Notes under the pieces: generated by a model | What the model saw: only the letters and a program-made list of their open reading frames with translations | What the model was told of the DNA's origin: nothing | Databases searched by the model: none | Assembly: GCF_030655415.1 (NCBI RefSeq) | Contig: NZ_JAURVN010000010.1 | Span: 62,001-126,000 of the forward strand | Direction of reading: 5' to 3' | Length of the DNA stretch: 64,000 bases | DNA from: Herminiimonas sp. | GTDB lineage: Bacteria > Pseudomonadota > Gammaproteobacteria > Burkholderiales > Burkholderiaceae | In this document: positions 48,530-57,762 of the stretch, piece after piece | How positions within the stretch are numbered: position 1 is the first letter of the stretch | Layout: each line of letters opens with the position of its first letter | Translations under genes and position numbers: made by a program

Positions 48530-49534
48530 TTATTTTTTGCCTGGTTGATAAATTTGATCAAACACGCCGCCATCAGAGAAATGCTTCTTCTGTGCCGCTG
48601 TCCAGCCACCAACATCAGCAATCGTGTAGAGCTTCACTTTTGGAAATTGAGCTGCATATTTTTTCGCTACTTTTTCATCTGTAGGACGATAGTAGTTTTG
48701 CGCTGCAATTTCTTGACCTTCAGGCGAGTACAGGTATTGCAAGTAAGCTTCAGCTACTTTACGTGTGCCACGACGATCAACAACTTTGTCGACAACAGCA
48801 ACTGGCGGTTCAGCCAGGATGCTCGATGAAGGCGCTACGATTTCAACTTTGTCCGGGCCGAGTTCTTTGATCGCCAGGATTGCTTCGTTTTCCCAAGCCA
48901 GCAATACGTCGCCGATACCGCGCTCAACGAAAGTAGTGGTTGATCCACGTGCGCCAGAATCAAGAACTGGGACGTTTTTGTACAGTTTGGAGATGAATTC
49001 AGTCGCTGTTGCTTCTGTGCCGCCTGGTTGTTTCAATGCATACAACCATGCTGCCAAATGGTTCCAGCGAGCGCCGCCCGATGTTTTTGGATTTGGCGTG
49101 ATAACTGATACGCCTGGTTTCACCAGATCGTTCCAATCTTTGATGCCTTTAGGGTTGCCTTTACGGACCAGGAATACGATGGTCGATGTGTAAGGTGAGC
49201 TGTTGTGCGGCAAACGTTTTTGCCAATCTTTGTTCAGCAAACCGTGATCCGCAATCGCGTCGATGTCGTATGCCAGAGCCAGGGTTACGACGTCTGCTTC
49301 CAGACCATCAATCACTGCACGACCTTGTTTACCGGAACCGCCATGCGATGCTTTTGCTTTGACGTCGTCACCGGTTTTTGCTTTCCACTCTTTAGCGAAA
49401 GCCTTGTTGAAATCCTGATACAGTTCACGCGTTGGATCGTAAGAGACGTTCAACAACGAGACTTCTGCAGCATGAATAGTTGGTGCAATCAATGCAAGTG
49501 CGAAGGCAGTGCCAATCAATTTTTTAAGCAACAT
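48530..49534 (-). CDS. sbp: Periplasmic sulfate-binding protein
   Basis: 334 residues: signal peptide ending TIHAAE, then [26 protein letters not shown], the sulfate-binding [31 protein letters not shown], and [16 protein letters not shown]. All are signatures of Sbp/CysP. The cognate permeases (cysTWA) are 10 kb away, so in this genome the binding protein heads the sulfonate operon instead. AAGGGGAAA lies before the start. Confidence 0.96.
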   Translation of the reverse strand: MLLKKLIGTAFALALIAPTIHAAEVSLLNVSYDPTRELYQDFNKAFAKEWKAKTGDDVKAKASHGGSGKQGRAVIDGLEADVVTLALAYDIDAIADHGLLNKDWQKRLPHNSSPYTSTIVFLVRKGNPKGIKDWNDLVKPGVSVITPNPKTSGGARWNHLAAWLYALKQPGGTEATATEFISKLYKNVPVLDSGARGSTTTFVERGIGDVLLAWENEAILAIKELGPDKVEIVAPSSSILAEPPVAVVDKVVDRRGTRKVAEAYLQYLYSPEGQEIAAQNYYRPTDEKVAKKYAAQFPKVKLYTIADVGGWTAAQKKHFSDGGVFDQIYQPGKK

Positions 49535-49617
49535 TTAATTTCCCCTTGGGCATTTCGTTTCTGAGGGTTGAAGATTAAATTGCTGTAAAAAAAAGCGACA
49601 CGAATTGTTTCATCGTT

Positions 49618-49640
49618 CCTTATGCGTTTTACGCATAAGG
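49618..49640. promoter_or_regulatory. 9-bp palindrome upstream of sbp, candidate CysB/SsuR-type operator
   Basis: CCTTATGCG-TTTTA-CGCATAAGG, perfect arms, 84 to 106 bases before the sbp start. It contains a T-N11-A LysR-type core. On the plus strand it is followed by ATTTTTTT and looks like a terminator, but no plus-strand gene ends here. The operator reading is inference. Confidence 0.45.
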
Positions 49641-49785
49641 ATTTTTTTCAAGTCATCAGGAAATATCACGCTTCATGCATAAATCGTTTGATGCAGGTGC
49701 GCGTATAAGCTAATGCGCAGAGTGTAGAGAGACCTTTGTGTACGTTTGCTGACGTGGATAAAAATCGTTGAATAGAACGTGGAAA

Positions 49786-49823
49786 TAAAAAAGCCGCTGC
49801 AAGCAAACATGCTTGAGGCGGCT
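49786..49823 (-). terminator. dgkA intrinsic terminator
   Basis: On the minus strand AGCCGCCTCAAGC pairs with GCTTGCAGCGGCT (one internal mismatch region) with a 6-base loop, followed by TTTTTTA. It lies about 90 bases beyond the dgkA stop codon. The other 150 bases of the sbp-dgkA gap hold the sbp promoter region. Confidence 0.8.
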
Positions 49824-49913
49824 ATATAAACATTTATAAACTTTTGTTATTAGCTTATTCCCTGATCAATCGGCTGTATGTTTCATTCGCATCAGCGCTA
49901 ATATCGGATTAAT

Positions 49914-50315
49914 TCATGTGCCTGAAAACAAGGGCCAGAGAATAACCAGCCAGGTGGCTACAGCCAGCAAAAACGTCAACAAGACGGCCGCGCTACCAAA
50001 GTCTTTGGCATTCTTCGATAATGGATTGCGCTCCAGCGAGACCCTATCAACCACCGCTTCAATCGCCGAGTTGATCAATTCGACTATCAGCACCAGCACA
50101 AACACTGCGATCAGTAATAGCTTTTGCCAGGCAGGAACCGGTAACAAGAAAGCCGCGATCGTCGCGATCACGACGACAAACAATTCCTGACGAAATGCAT
50201 GTTCGCTGCACCATGCCGATTTAAAACCAGCCATCGAATAACCGAATGCAGAAAAAATGCGCTTCAAGCCACTTTTACTTTTGAATTCACTGATTGTTTG
50301 TTCTGGATTGTTCAT
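49914..50315 (-). CDS. dgkA: Diacylglycerol kinase
   Basis: 133 residues, three membrane helices. Phosphorylates diacylglycerol made during periplasmic glucan synthesis. The cytoplasmic motif ELINSAIEAVVDRVSLE with its catalytic Glu/Asn and the amphipathic GFKSAWCSEHAFRQELFV are typical. The N-terminal 20 residues are a polar extension. It is monocistronic. Confidence 0.96.
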   Translation of the reverse strand: MNNPEQTISEFKSKSGLKRIFSAFGYSMAGFKSAWCSEHAFRQELFVVVIATIAAFLLPVPAWQKLLLIAVFVLVLIVELINSAIEAVVDRVSLERNPLSKNAKDFGSAAVLLTFLLAVATWLVILWPLFSGT

Positions 50316-50574
50316 TCGATTTCAATCGGATTGATGGGCTGAATGTATGGCGTGGGAAGAGCCTGAATTATCAGGCTCATAAAGAGTAGAGACAAGCTGC
50401 ATGTTAACTATTGTTGATGATGTCATTTACGCTGTGAATATCCCGTTAATACCTCAGGCAACAGAGCCAATTTAACCCTACTCATGAGCCTGAGTATGGG
50501 CGTTTTAACAAGCAAACTTCTTTCATCTTTCACAATGTGATATAAAGTCAGCACTGCGATGCACATAAGAAAAC

Positions 50575-51381
50575 ATGAAAACGAATAACACTGCAGAGAC
50601 CGACAAAACATCAATTCAAGTCATAGAACGCATGACTTCGCTGCTGGACGCACTTGCCACTTACCCTGATCCAGTCAGCTTGAAAGAACTTTCCCGCGTC
50701 ACCGGTTTGCATCCGTCGACCGCGCATCGTATTTTGAATGACCTCGTCATCAAGCGTTTTGTCGATCGCTCGGAGCCTGGAACATATCGCTTGGGTATGC
50801 GCTTGCTGGAGCTCGGCAATATCGTCAAAAGTCGCTTGAGCGTGCGTGAAGCTGCACTGGATCTGATGCGCCACCTGCATCGCAAAACCAATCAAACCGT
50901 CAATTTGTCGGTTCGTCAAAACGACGAGATTATTTACATAGACCGCGCTTTCTCTGAACGCTCAGGCATGCAAGTGGTGCGTGCAGTTGGCGGCCGCGCG
51001 CCTTTGCATCTGACCTCAACGGGCAAGCTATTCCTGTCGGTCGATGAGGCGCGAACGGTGCATGCCTACGCAGTGCGCACCGGCTTGGCCGGCCATAACA
51101 AAAATTCGATCACCGATTTGGCAAAGCTGGAAGGCGAACTGAAGCTGGTACGTGCCCACGGTTACGCACGCGATAACGAAGAGCTGGAATTAGGGGTACG
51201 TTGCATGGCCGCTGGCATTCATGACGATACCGGCAAACTGATCGCCGGCTTGTCGATATCCGCACCGGCCGACAGGCTGGAGGATGAATGGCTGGAAGAT
51301 TTGATGATCACGGCGAAAGAAATTTCCGCCGCACTGGGTTATACCGAAACTGTCGCAGCAACTAATCCTACAAAGAGATAA
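50575..51381 (+). CDS. IclR-family transcriptional regulator
   Basis: 268 residues. The N-terminal winged helix is at about 15-75 (VIERMTSLLDALATYPDPVSLKELSRVTGLHPSTAHRIL in outline), then the IclR effector domain with GGRAPLHLTSTGKLFLS and GYARDNEELELGVRCMAAGIHDDTG, where the conserved Cys reads RCMAAGI. The effector is unknown and no catabolic genes lie next to it. It starts with ATG at 50575 after an AT-rich region, and a bidirectional terminator follows. Confidence 0.94.
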   Translation: MKTNNTAETDKTSIQVIERMTSLLDALATYPDPVSLKELSRVTGLHPSTAHRILNDLVIKRFVDRSEPGTYRLGMRLLELGNIVKSRLSVREAALDLMRHLHRKTNQTVNLSVRQNDEIIYIDRAFSERSGMQVVRAVGGRAPLHLTSTGKLFLSVDEARTVHAYAVRTGLAGHNKNSITDLAKLEGELKLVRAHGYARDNEELELGVRCMAAGIHDDTGKLIAGLSISAPADRLEDEWLEDLMITAKEISAALGYTETVAATNPTKR

Positions 51382-51436
51382 AACTCTGTACTTTTAGTTG
51401 AACGCGGATGAAGCATGCGTTTAACGCGACTACAAT

Positions 51437-51466
51437 AAAAAAGGCGAACCTCGGTTCGCCTTTTTT
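51437..51466. terminator. Bidirectional intrinsic terminator
   Basis: AAAAAAGGCGAACC pairs perfectly with GGTTCGCCTTTTTT around two bases, between the IclR gene (plus) and pbpG (minus). Confidence 0.92.
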
Positions 51467-51481
51467 CATATTCGATATTGC

Positions 51482-52708
51482 TTAACTCTCGACAGCCCGC
51501 TGCTTGCGCGCGACGTTTTGCGGTTCCATCGTTTCCAGCCATTTACGTATGCGTGTCGCATCGGCCAAACGTGAATACTTGCCTTTGGAATCAAGAAAGA
51601 TCATGACGACAGGACGGCCATTGATATTTGTTTGCATGACGAGGCAGCGACCAGCTTCCGAGATGTAACCAGTTTTTTGGATACCGATTTCCCAATCAGG
51701 ATTTGCTACCAAACGATTCGAGTTCGCGTATTGAAGGGAACGTCCACCAGGCTCCACTACATATTTCGTATCTGTTGAATATTGGCGCAAAATTGGTTGG
51801 TTATATGCAGCAATAACCAGCTTCGCCAGATCGCGTGCGCTTGCGACGTTATTGCTCGACAAGCCGGTAGAATCTACATAATGCGTACCTGTCATGCCAA
51901 GTGATTTTGCCTTGGCATTCATAGCACCAACGAAGGCGCGTATGCCACCAGGATAGTGACGACCGAGAGCGGACGCTGCACGGTTTTCCGAACTCATCAA
52001 TGCAATGTGCAACATGTTTGCACGTGACAATTGCGAACCGACACGCAAGCGCGAAGAACTGTTTTTCTCGCGATCGATGTCTTCGTCCGTTACTTCCAAT
52101 ATTTCATTCATGTCTTGCTGCGCTTCGACTACAACCAAACCTGTCATCAGTTTAGTGATCGATGCAATCGGCAACGTTACATTCGCATTTTTTTCAAACA
52201 ATACTTCCGAGTTGGATTGATCCAATACCAAAGCCACGTTCGATGCCAAAGCCAAATGGTCGCGCGTCATGCTCAAGCCGGCGATATCGCCAGCGGTCAT
52301 CACAGGTGGGACGATAGGTACAACTGGTTTCGCGACGCGTTGGTAAATGACTTTTTGTTTGCCACGTACAACGACGGTTTTCTTTACCAGTTTTTCGTCG
52401 GAATTAAGCGATACGTTTTCACGTTGCTTCGATGTCCCACGCTTCGCGGATTTACTTGATTTGGAAGAAGTCTTGCTGGCTTGCGCTGATGATTTTGCAA
52501 CTGCATTTTTCGACGCTGTCTTTTTGCTCGTCGTCTTGTTTGCTGTCGTCTTGTTCGCCGTGGTTTTCTTGGCGGTAGATTTTGTGACGGTGGATTTCTT
52601 TACGACTGTCTTTTTGGTTGCTGAGGTGCTCGGCTCTTTAGCCTGCGCAATAGGGGCGTGAACAATGACAAGTAGCGAAAAAAATAGCCCTAGCGCGGAT
52701 TTAAGCAT
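51482..52708 (-). CDS. pbpG: PBP7-type D-alanyl-D-alanine endopeptidase with lysine-rich linker
   Basis: 408 residues. After a signal peptide (to about 24), residues 32-94 are a Lys/Thr/Ser/Ala low-complexity stretch built from KTT(A/S)NK-like units. The penicillin-binding domain at about 150-390 carries SxxK as SITK (183-186), SxN as SEN (240-242) and KTG (346-348). Such enzymes (PbpG, DacA group, peptidase S11) trim or cleave peptidoglycan cross-links in the periplasm. The ATG at 52708 has GGGAGA ahead of it. The basic linker could bind anionic wall polymers or the inner leaflet. Confidence 0.94.
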   Translation of the reverse strand: MLKSALGLFFSLLVIVHAPIAQAKEPSTSATKKTVVKKSTVTKSTAKKTTANKTTANKTTSKKTASKNAVAKSSAQASKTSSKSSKSAKRGTSKQRENVSLNSDEKLVKKTVVVRGKQKVIYQRVAKPVVPIVPPVMTAGDIAGLSMTRDHLALASNVALVLDQSNSEVLFEKNANVTLPIASITKLMTGLVVVEAQQDMNEILEVTDEDIDREKNSSSRLRVGSQLSRANMLHIALMSSENRAASALGRHYPGGIRAFVGAMNAKAKSLGMTGTHYVDSTGLSSNNVASARDLAKLVIAAYNQPILRQYSTDTKYVVEPGGRSLQYANSNRLVANPDWEIGIQKTGYISEAGRCLVMQTNINGRPVVMIFLDSKGKYSRLADATRIRKWLETMEPQNVARKQRAVES

Positions 52709-52922
52709 CTGCGAGTCTCCCAATTAGTACAGAAAAGTTGACTTGCAGTTTAGCAAATATCGCGAAATGTGCAAGAGAATTAGATAGTTAGCGCTATTCA
52801 TTAATCTACTTTCTAACTGATGATGACTTTTTGTTCACATAATTGGTGCGATTTTCGTGCGACTAAAAATATCTAAACAACAATATTTTTAATCCCAACG
52901 TCGCTTCATTCATTTTTTACGC

Positions 52923-53813
52923 TTACTTTTTTACGACAAAGACGACACCAATCACAGCAAGCAACATGCCAATCATCCCGATCAAACAAAAGACTTCACC
53001 AAATGCTGCCCACGCCATTAATGCCGTAGTCGGTGGCGTCAAATAGAGAAGACTGGTGACTTGCGTCGCCGCGCTTTTACGTATCAGCGTGAACAATAAA
53101 AATATCGAGCCTATCGACAAGGCGAGGATTGCCCACAGCAAAGCGCCGATAAAATTAGAGGTCCACTGCACTGTTTGCAATGCGGGGGAAAAATCTTCCA
53201 GCCAGATTGCAAATGGCAAGACGACCACACTCGATGCGGCGAATTGAATGATGGTGCCGGTACGCAAATCGAAATGCGGGCAATGACGTTTTTGATACAT
53301 GGTCCCTATCGTGATCGACAGCAAAGCCATCACGCACAAGGCGATGCTTTGCCAGGTCAAACCGATCAAGGTAATTTTGTTCGCCACAACCAAGGCGACG
53401 CCGCACAGGCCGAAGATCAAACCTATCCATTGGCGGCCGCGTACTTTCTCGCCGATCAATGGTGCGGCAAACGCGGTCAACACTGGCTGCATACCCACGA
53501 TCAAGGCCGATAAGCCTGCAGGCATACCCATTTTGATGGCGCACCACACACCAGCCAAATAGCCGGCTTGTACCAATATACCGGCGACCGCGATATGCCG
53601 CATGCTGCCCACGGGCCACGGCGCACGCAGTATCAATACCAACGGAAATAAAAACAGCAACACGCCAATAAAACGCAGCATCAAAAAAGTTAACGGTGGC
53701 GCATACGGCAAACCAAATTTTGCGACGATGAAGCCGGTACTCCAGATCAGTACAAAGGCAAATGGCATGAGCGCCAACCATCGATGGTTGACGCTATTGT
53801 TTGAAGAAATCAT
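52923..53813 (-). CDS. EamA/DMT superfamily transporter
   Basis: 296 residues with ten hydrophobic helices in two EamA repeats (first LMPFAFVLIWSTGFIVAKFGLPYAPPLTFLMLRF; second starts near SIALCVMALLSITIGTMYQKR). Such inner-membrane proteins export amino acids or other metabolites. The frame is open to 53885; the ATG at 53813 places the first helix near the start, and 53840 is also possible. Substrate unknown. It is divergent from the phasin gene. Confidence 0.88.
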   Translation of the reverse strand: MISSNNSVNHRWLALMPFAFVLIWSTGFIVAKFGLPYAPPLTFLMLRFIGVLLFLFPLVLILRAPWPVGSMRHIAVAGILVQAGYLAGVWCAIKMGMPAGLSALIVGMQPVLTAFAAPLIGEKVRGRQWIGLIFGLCGVALVVANKITLIGLTWQSIALCVMALLSITIGTMYQKRHCPHFDLRTGTIIQFAASSVVVLPFAIWLEDFSPALQTVQWTSNFIGALLWAILALSIGSIFLLFTLIRKSAATQVTSLLYLTPPTTALMAWAAFGEVFCLIGMIGMLLAVIGVVFVVKK

Positions 53814-54185
53814 TGAATGGCTATTCTGGTTGGCTGGCATATTCGGACGTGCACACTGCGCGCAAGTATGGAGTGTGCGTGTCAAACAAATACTGTGCGC
53901 TGAATTATTTGCACGTCAGCAGGCGACATTTTATGCCGGGCTTGCATTCGTTGCCGACGACGGGCGATCACGCAGCTGAAGAGGCGACTTATTGGAACCA
54001 AATTCCCCAAATTTTTCAAGAATTTCTATTTATAACTGCATAAAATCAAACAGAAAATTGCTTTTGTGCATCGCACCATATTTTTCTTGACACATGGGCT
54101 GAGGAGCATAAAATGGATTATGCTGCATCGCATCATTTACGGCTTTGCCTACCACCATCATGTATCACCACTAAAGGAGAAACAT

Positions 54186-54755
54186 ATGTTTGCAATACCA
54201 GAACAGTTTTCCGCTGCAACCAAAAATCAGTTTGAAGCGCAACTCGCCGTGATGAATTCTTTTGCCAGTACTGCATTCGAGAGCGTGCAAAAAATCGTCG
54301 ATCTGAATCTGAACGTCGTCAAGTCATCACTGCAAGAATCGAGCGCCACCGCTCACCAATTGATGACAGCAAAAGATCCACAAGAATTTTTTACCTTGAC
54401 CAGCGCACAAGCACAACCGAACGCTGAAAAAGCCATTGCCTACAGCCGCCATCTGGCTAGCATTGCGACCAGCACGCAAGCAGAATTTGCGAAGACCACT
54501 GAAACACAAATCGCAGAAGCCAACCGCAAAGTAATGTCGCTGGTTGAAGAGTTGAGCAAGAACGCACCGGCAGGTTCGGAAAATGCAGTTGCGATGCTCA
54601 AGTCGGCAATCGGTAATGCGAATGCTGGCTACGACCAGTTTTCTAAAACTGCCAAGCAAGCAGCGGAAACCTTGGAAGGTAATTTGAATGCAGCAGCTAG
54701 CCAGTTTGTTAGCGCAGCAGAAAAAACCACGACACGCAGCCGCAAGTCTGCTTAA
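54186..54755 (+). CDS. phaP: Phasin family protein
   Basis: 189 residues, almost wholly amphipathic helix: FAIPEQFSAATKNQFEAQLAVMNSFASTAFESVQKIVDLNLNVVKSSL in outline, then Ala/Gln/Glu-rich helices and a Lys/Arg end. Phasins coat polyhydroxyalkanoate granules and control their size. AAAGGAGA lies just before the ATG at 54186; the frame open to 54066 is not needed. The 372 bases before it hold its promoter. A PHA-system protein at 60521-60805 fits a PHA-storing organism. Confidence 0.95.
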   Translation: MFAIPEQFSAATKNQFEAQLAVMNSFASTAFESVQKIVDLNLNVVKSSLQESSATAHQLMTAKDPQEFFTLTSAQAQPNAEKAIAYSRHLASIATSTQAEFAKTTETQIAEANRKVMSLVEELSKNAPAGSENAVAMLKSAIGNANAGYDQFSKTAKQAAETLEGNLNAAASQFVSAAEKTTTRSRKSA

Positions 54756-54803
54756 GTCAGTTTGTTGCTTGTGATGTAAAAATGCTGACCGAGCAGCACA
54801 CGT

Positions 54804-54834
54804 AAAAATGCCCCGATAAAACGGGGCATTTTTT
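54804..54834. terminator. Phasin gene terminator
   Basis: AAAAATGCCCCG pairs with CGGGGCATTTTTT around a 6-base loop, 49 bases after the phasin stop. It can also serve the convergent iron permease gene. Confidence 0.9.
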
Positions 54835-54877
54835 ATTCGCAATCCACTTTAAATACTGAGCACTCAATCGCTGGCAT

Positions 54878-56527
54878 TCAACTTTTTGTTTTGGCAATCG
54901 CGCGCGCTAACATCACCACCGGGAAAATCGCCACCAACACAATCGTCAATGCCGGCAATGCGGCTTCACCCAGACGTTCGTCGGATGCAAGTTGATGCGT
55001 AATTACGGCCAGCGTATCGAAATTGAATGGGCGTATCGTCAAGGTCGCAGGCAATTCTTTCACCACATCGACGAATACCAACAGTCCCGCTGTCAGTACG
55101 CTGCGCCACAACAAAGGCACATGAATACGCATCAGCATGGACGTAATGCCATGACCCAAACTGCGCGCACTTGCATCCATAGCTGGTGTAATTTTGATCA
55201 GACCAGCCTGTACGCTTTGAAAAGATACCGCAAGAAATCTAACCAGGTACGCATAGACCAAGGCAATCACGCTGCCGCTCAGTATCCAGGTAATTCCGCG
55301 TTCACTATTCCACGCATCGATATACGCAAGAGGAATCAGAATACCGACCGCAATCACCGCGCCAGGTATTGCGTAACCCATGCTGACGATGCGATTGCAA
55401 AGCGCCTGCACTTTACTATTCGATACGCGTGCCGCATACGCCATCAAAACACATATCGCCACTGCAATGATGGCGGTGATAGCGCCGAGCGTGATTGTAT
55501 TTTGCAGCCAGCCGAAGTAACGCGTGCTGAATGAAATTGCATCCGCATTCCACAACAAGCGTAACAAAATCACTAAAGGCGCTAAGAATCCAAAGAGTAT
55601 CGGCAGCGCACAAAACAGTGTCGCACTCCATGCCTGTTTTCCTTGAAGGCGCGTCGACACCTGCGCTGCACTGCGCCCACCGACTGCGTAATAACGCGCC
55701 CTGCCACGATTCCTTTGTTCCAACCACATCAAACCCATGACTGCAATCAGCAACACTGCCGCAATTTGTGCCGCGCCAGATCGATCGGAAAAAATGTACC
55801 AGGATTTATAAATCCCGGTTGTCAGCGTAGGCACACCAAAGTAAGCCACCGCACCGTAATCAGCCAAGGTTTCCATCAAGGCCAGCGCAATACCGGCAGC
55901 GGCAGCAGGTCGCGCCAGCGGCAAACTCACTTGGAAGAATGCGCGCCACGGCCCCGCTCCCAAAGTGCGCGCCGCGTCTAGCATTCGCGGGCTGCGCTCT
56001 ATGAACGCATTGCGCGCCAACAGATAAACATAGGGATACAACACAAAAGAAAATAGAAAGCCCGCGCCACCAACAGAACGTATCTGCGGAAACCAGTAAG
56101 ACTGACCTTGCCAACCAAACAGCTCGCGTAAAGCGGTTTGAACCGGACCGGTAAATTGTAGAAAATCCGTGTACGCGTAGGCGACGACATAAGCTGGCAT
56201 CGCCAAAGGCATTATCAATGCCCATTCAAAAAATTTACGGCCGGGGAAGTTGAATACCGCAACCAGCCAGGCACAACCTATCCCCATTACCGCCGTCAAC
56301 ACCGCAACGATGACGGCGATGATCACGCTGTTGGTGATGTACTCCGGCAGTACCGTTTGCCACAAATGGGAAAAATTGCTGACGCTGTCATTCAGTTCGG
56401 AAGATGAAAACAGATTCGACAACACACCAACTATAGGTAAGCCTACCAATACGGCCATAAGCAGTGAGGCGAGTAATAGCGGATGCAATGCACCGCGTTG
56501 ATGAGGCAAGTCAAGCACGACGCGCAC
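54878..56527 (-). CDS. Ferric-iron-type ABC transporter permease (FbpB/SfuB-like)
   Basis: About 549 residues with two fused permease halves and roughly twelve membrane helices. The two EAA loops read DAARTLGAGPWRAFFQVSLPLARPA and DASARSLGHGITSMLMRIHVPLLWRS in outline. The fused form is typical of FbpB/SfuB ferric permeases. The frame extends to a TTG at 56611, but that codon overlaps a Fur-box-like site; GTG at 56527 or 56518 gives a start just before HPLLLASLLM. No Shine-Dalgarno is clear at either. The cognate binding protein is not adjacent, and the ATPase gene is divergent. Confidence 0.87.
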   Translation of the reverse strand: MRVVLDLPHQRGALHPLLLASLLMAVLVGLPIVGVLSNLFSSSELNDSVSNFSHLWQTVLPEYITNSVIIAVIVAVLTAVMGIGCAWLVAVFNFPGRKFFEWALIMPLAMPAYVVAYAYTDFLQFTGPVQTALRELFGWQGQSYWFPQIRSVGGAGFLFSFVLYPYVYLLARNAFIERSPRMLDAARTLGAGPWRAFFQVSLPLARPAAAAGIALALMETLADYGAVAYFGVPTLTTGIYKSWYIFSDRSGAAQIAAVLLIAVMGLMWLEQRNRGRARYYAVGGRSAAQVSTRLQGKQAWSATLFCALPILFGFLAPLVILLRLLWNADAISFSTRYFGWLQNTITLGAITAIIAVAICVLMAYAARVSNSKVQALCNRIVSMGYAIPGAVIAVGILIPLAYIDAWNSERGITWILSGSVIALVYAYLVRFLAVSFQSVQAGLIKITPAMDASARSLGHGITSMLMRIHVPLLWRSVLTAGLLVFVDVVKELPATLTIRPFNFDTLAVITHQLASDERLGEAALPALTIVLVAIFPVVMLARAIAKTKS

Positions 56528-56595
56528 GCATAGTGATGCAGATACAGGCGGACATAAAATGAAGCATGCGTTTGTTCTGTTCTCAATAAGTTGGA

Positions 56596-56610
56596 TGAGA
56601 ATTATAATCA
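56596..56610. promoter_or_regulatory. Fur-box-like 7-1-7 inverted repeat
   Basis: TGAGAAT-T-ATAATCA differs from the ideal Fur element TGATAAT-N-ATTATCA at two of 14 positions. It lies between the divergent permease and ATPase genes, 43 bases before the ATPase start, and could control both. Iron repression is inferred. Confidence 0.6.
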
Positions 56611-56652
56611 ATCGCTCTCTTCATCCATGCGATATTTTCGGAACCATGCACC

Positions 56653-57744
56653 ATGTCAGCAATTCCAGATTCTGCGGCACATCTTTCGGTTGATGCGATC
56701 CGCGTCGGTTATCCGCTAGCCGGGACCATGCATGAGATCGTGCACGGCTTGTCGTTCGCACTGCAACGCGGACAAATCGGCTGTTTGCTCGGACAATCCG
56801 GCTGCGGCAAAACGACGGTATTACGCGCGATTGCAGGATTCGAATCCCTGATCAGCGGCAGCATTACTTTAGGCGGCAAAGAATTGAGTAGCGCGCAGCA
56901 CACCGCAGCGCCGGAGACGCGCCATGTCGGCGTCGTGTTCCAGGATTACGCGCTATTCCCACATTTATCGGTTGCGGACAATCTGGCATTCGGTTTGCGC
57001 GGTCTGTCTGCGCAGGAACGTCAGTCACGCGTCGCGAAACTACTGAGCCTGGTCGGCTTGACCTCGCAAGAGAAAAAATTCCCGCATGAATTGTCCGGCG
57101 GTCAGCAACAACGCGTAGCACTTGCACGCGCGCTCGCTCCGCAACCTGATTTGCTTTTGCTGGATGAACCATTTTCCAATCTGGATGTAGATTTGCGCGA
57201 GCGACTCGCCACTGAAGTGCGCGACATCCTGAAAGAAACCGGCACCACTGCGGTATTGGTCACGCATGATCAACACGAAGCCTTTGCCATCGCCGACCAG
57301 ATCGGCGTGATGCAGAACGGTGCCATCGTGCAATGGGACAGCGCCTACAACCTTTATCATCGCCCTGCCACACGCTTTGTCGCTGACTTTATCGGCTTGG
57401 GTGTATTCGCGAACGGCACTGTCGATGCCGTACAACAGAATGTGAATATCGAACTCGGTACGCTAGCGCTTTGTCATGGCATGGAAAGCTGCGATGCAAA
57501 CGTACAAGGGCAAGTCGATGTACTACTGCGCGCCGATGACGTGGTGCACGATGACAGCAGCCCATTGCAGGCAGAAGTGGTACGCAAAGCTTTCCGCGGT
57601 GCAGAATTTTTATATACCTTGAAATTAGCCAGTGGCCAGCAAGTGCTTGCGCTGGTGCCGTCACACCACGATCATGCGCTGGGCGAACGCATAGGCATAC
57701 GGCTAGAGGCAGATCACGTGGTGACCTTCCCAAAAACGAATTAA
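56653..57744 (+). CDS. Iron-type ABC transporter ATP-binding protein (FbpC-like)
   Basis: 363 residues. Walker A GQSGCGKTTVLRAIAGFE, FQDYALFPHLSVADNLAFGL, signature [15 protein letters not shown], Walker B LLLLDEPFSNLD, switch His in VTHDQHEAFAIADQIGVM and a C-terminal TOBE-like domain (about 285-355). The ALFPHLSV Q-loop is typical of the ferric (FbpC) and polyamine groups. It is divergent from the permease gene with a Fur-box-like site between, so it should form the import ATPase for that permease. Confidence 0.92.
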   Translation: MSAIPDSAAHLSVDAIRVGYPLAGTMHEIVHGLSFALQRGQIGCLLGQSGCGKTTVLRAIAGFESLISGSITLGGKELSSAQHTAAPETRHVGVVFQDYALFPHLSVADNLAFGLRGLSAQERQSRVAKLLSLVGLTSQEKKFPHELSGGQQQRVALARALAPQPDLLLLDEPFSNLDVDLRERLATEVRDILKETGTTAVLVTHDQHEAFAIADQIGVMQNGAIVQWDSAYNLYHRPATRFVADFIGLGVFANGTVDAVQQNVNIELGTLALCHGMESCDANVQGQVDVLLRADDVVHDDSSPLQAEVVRKAFRGAEFLYTLKLASGQQVLALVPSHHDHALGERIGIRLEADHVVTFPKTN

Positions 57745-57762
57745 GCCTTAGCCCTCAGCACC

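Noticed and set aside
49618..49648. Plus-strand intrinsic terminator reading of the sbp-upstream palindrome
   Set aside because: No plus-strand gene ends nearby; the position fits a regulatory site for sbp better.
52500..52620. Possible CRISPR-like or minisatellite repeat
   Set aside because: The repeats are short codon repeats of the lysine-rich linker of the PBP7-type protein, without spacers.
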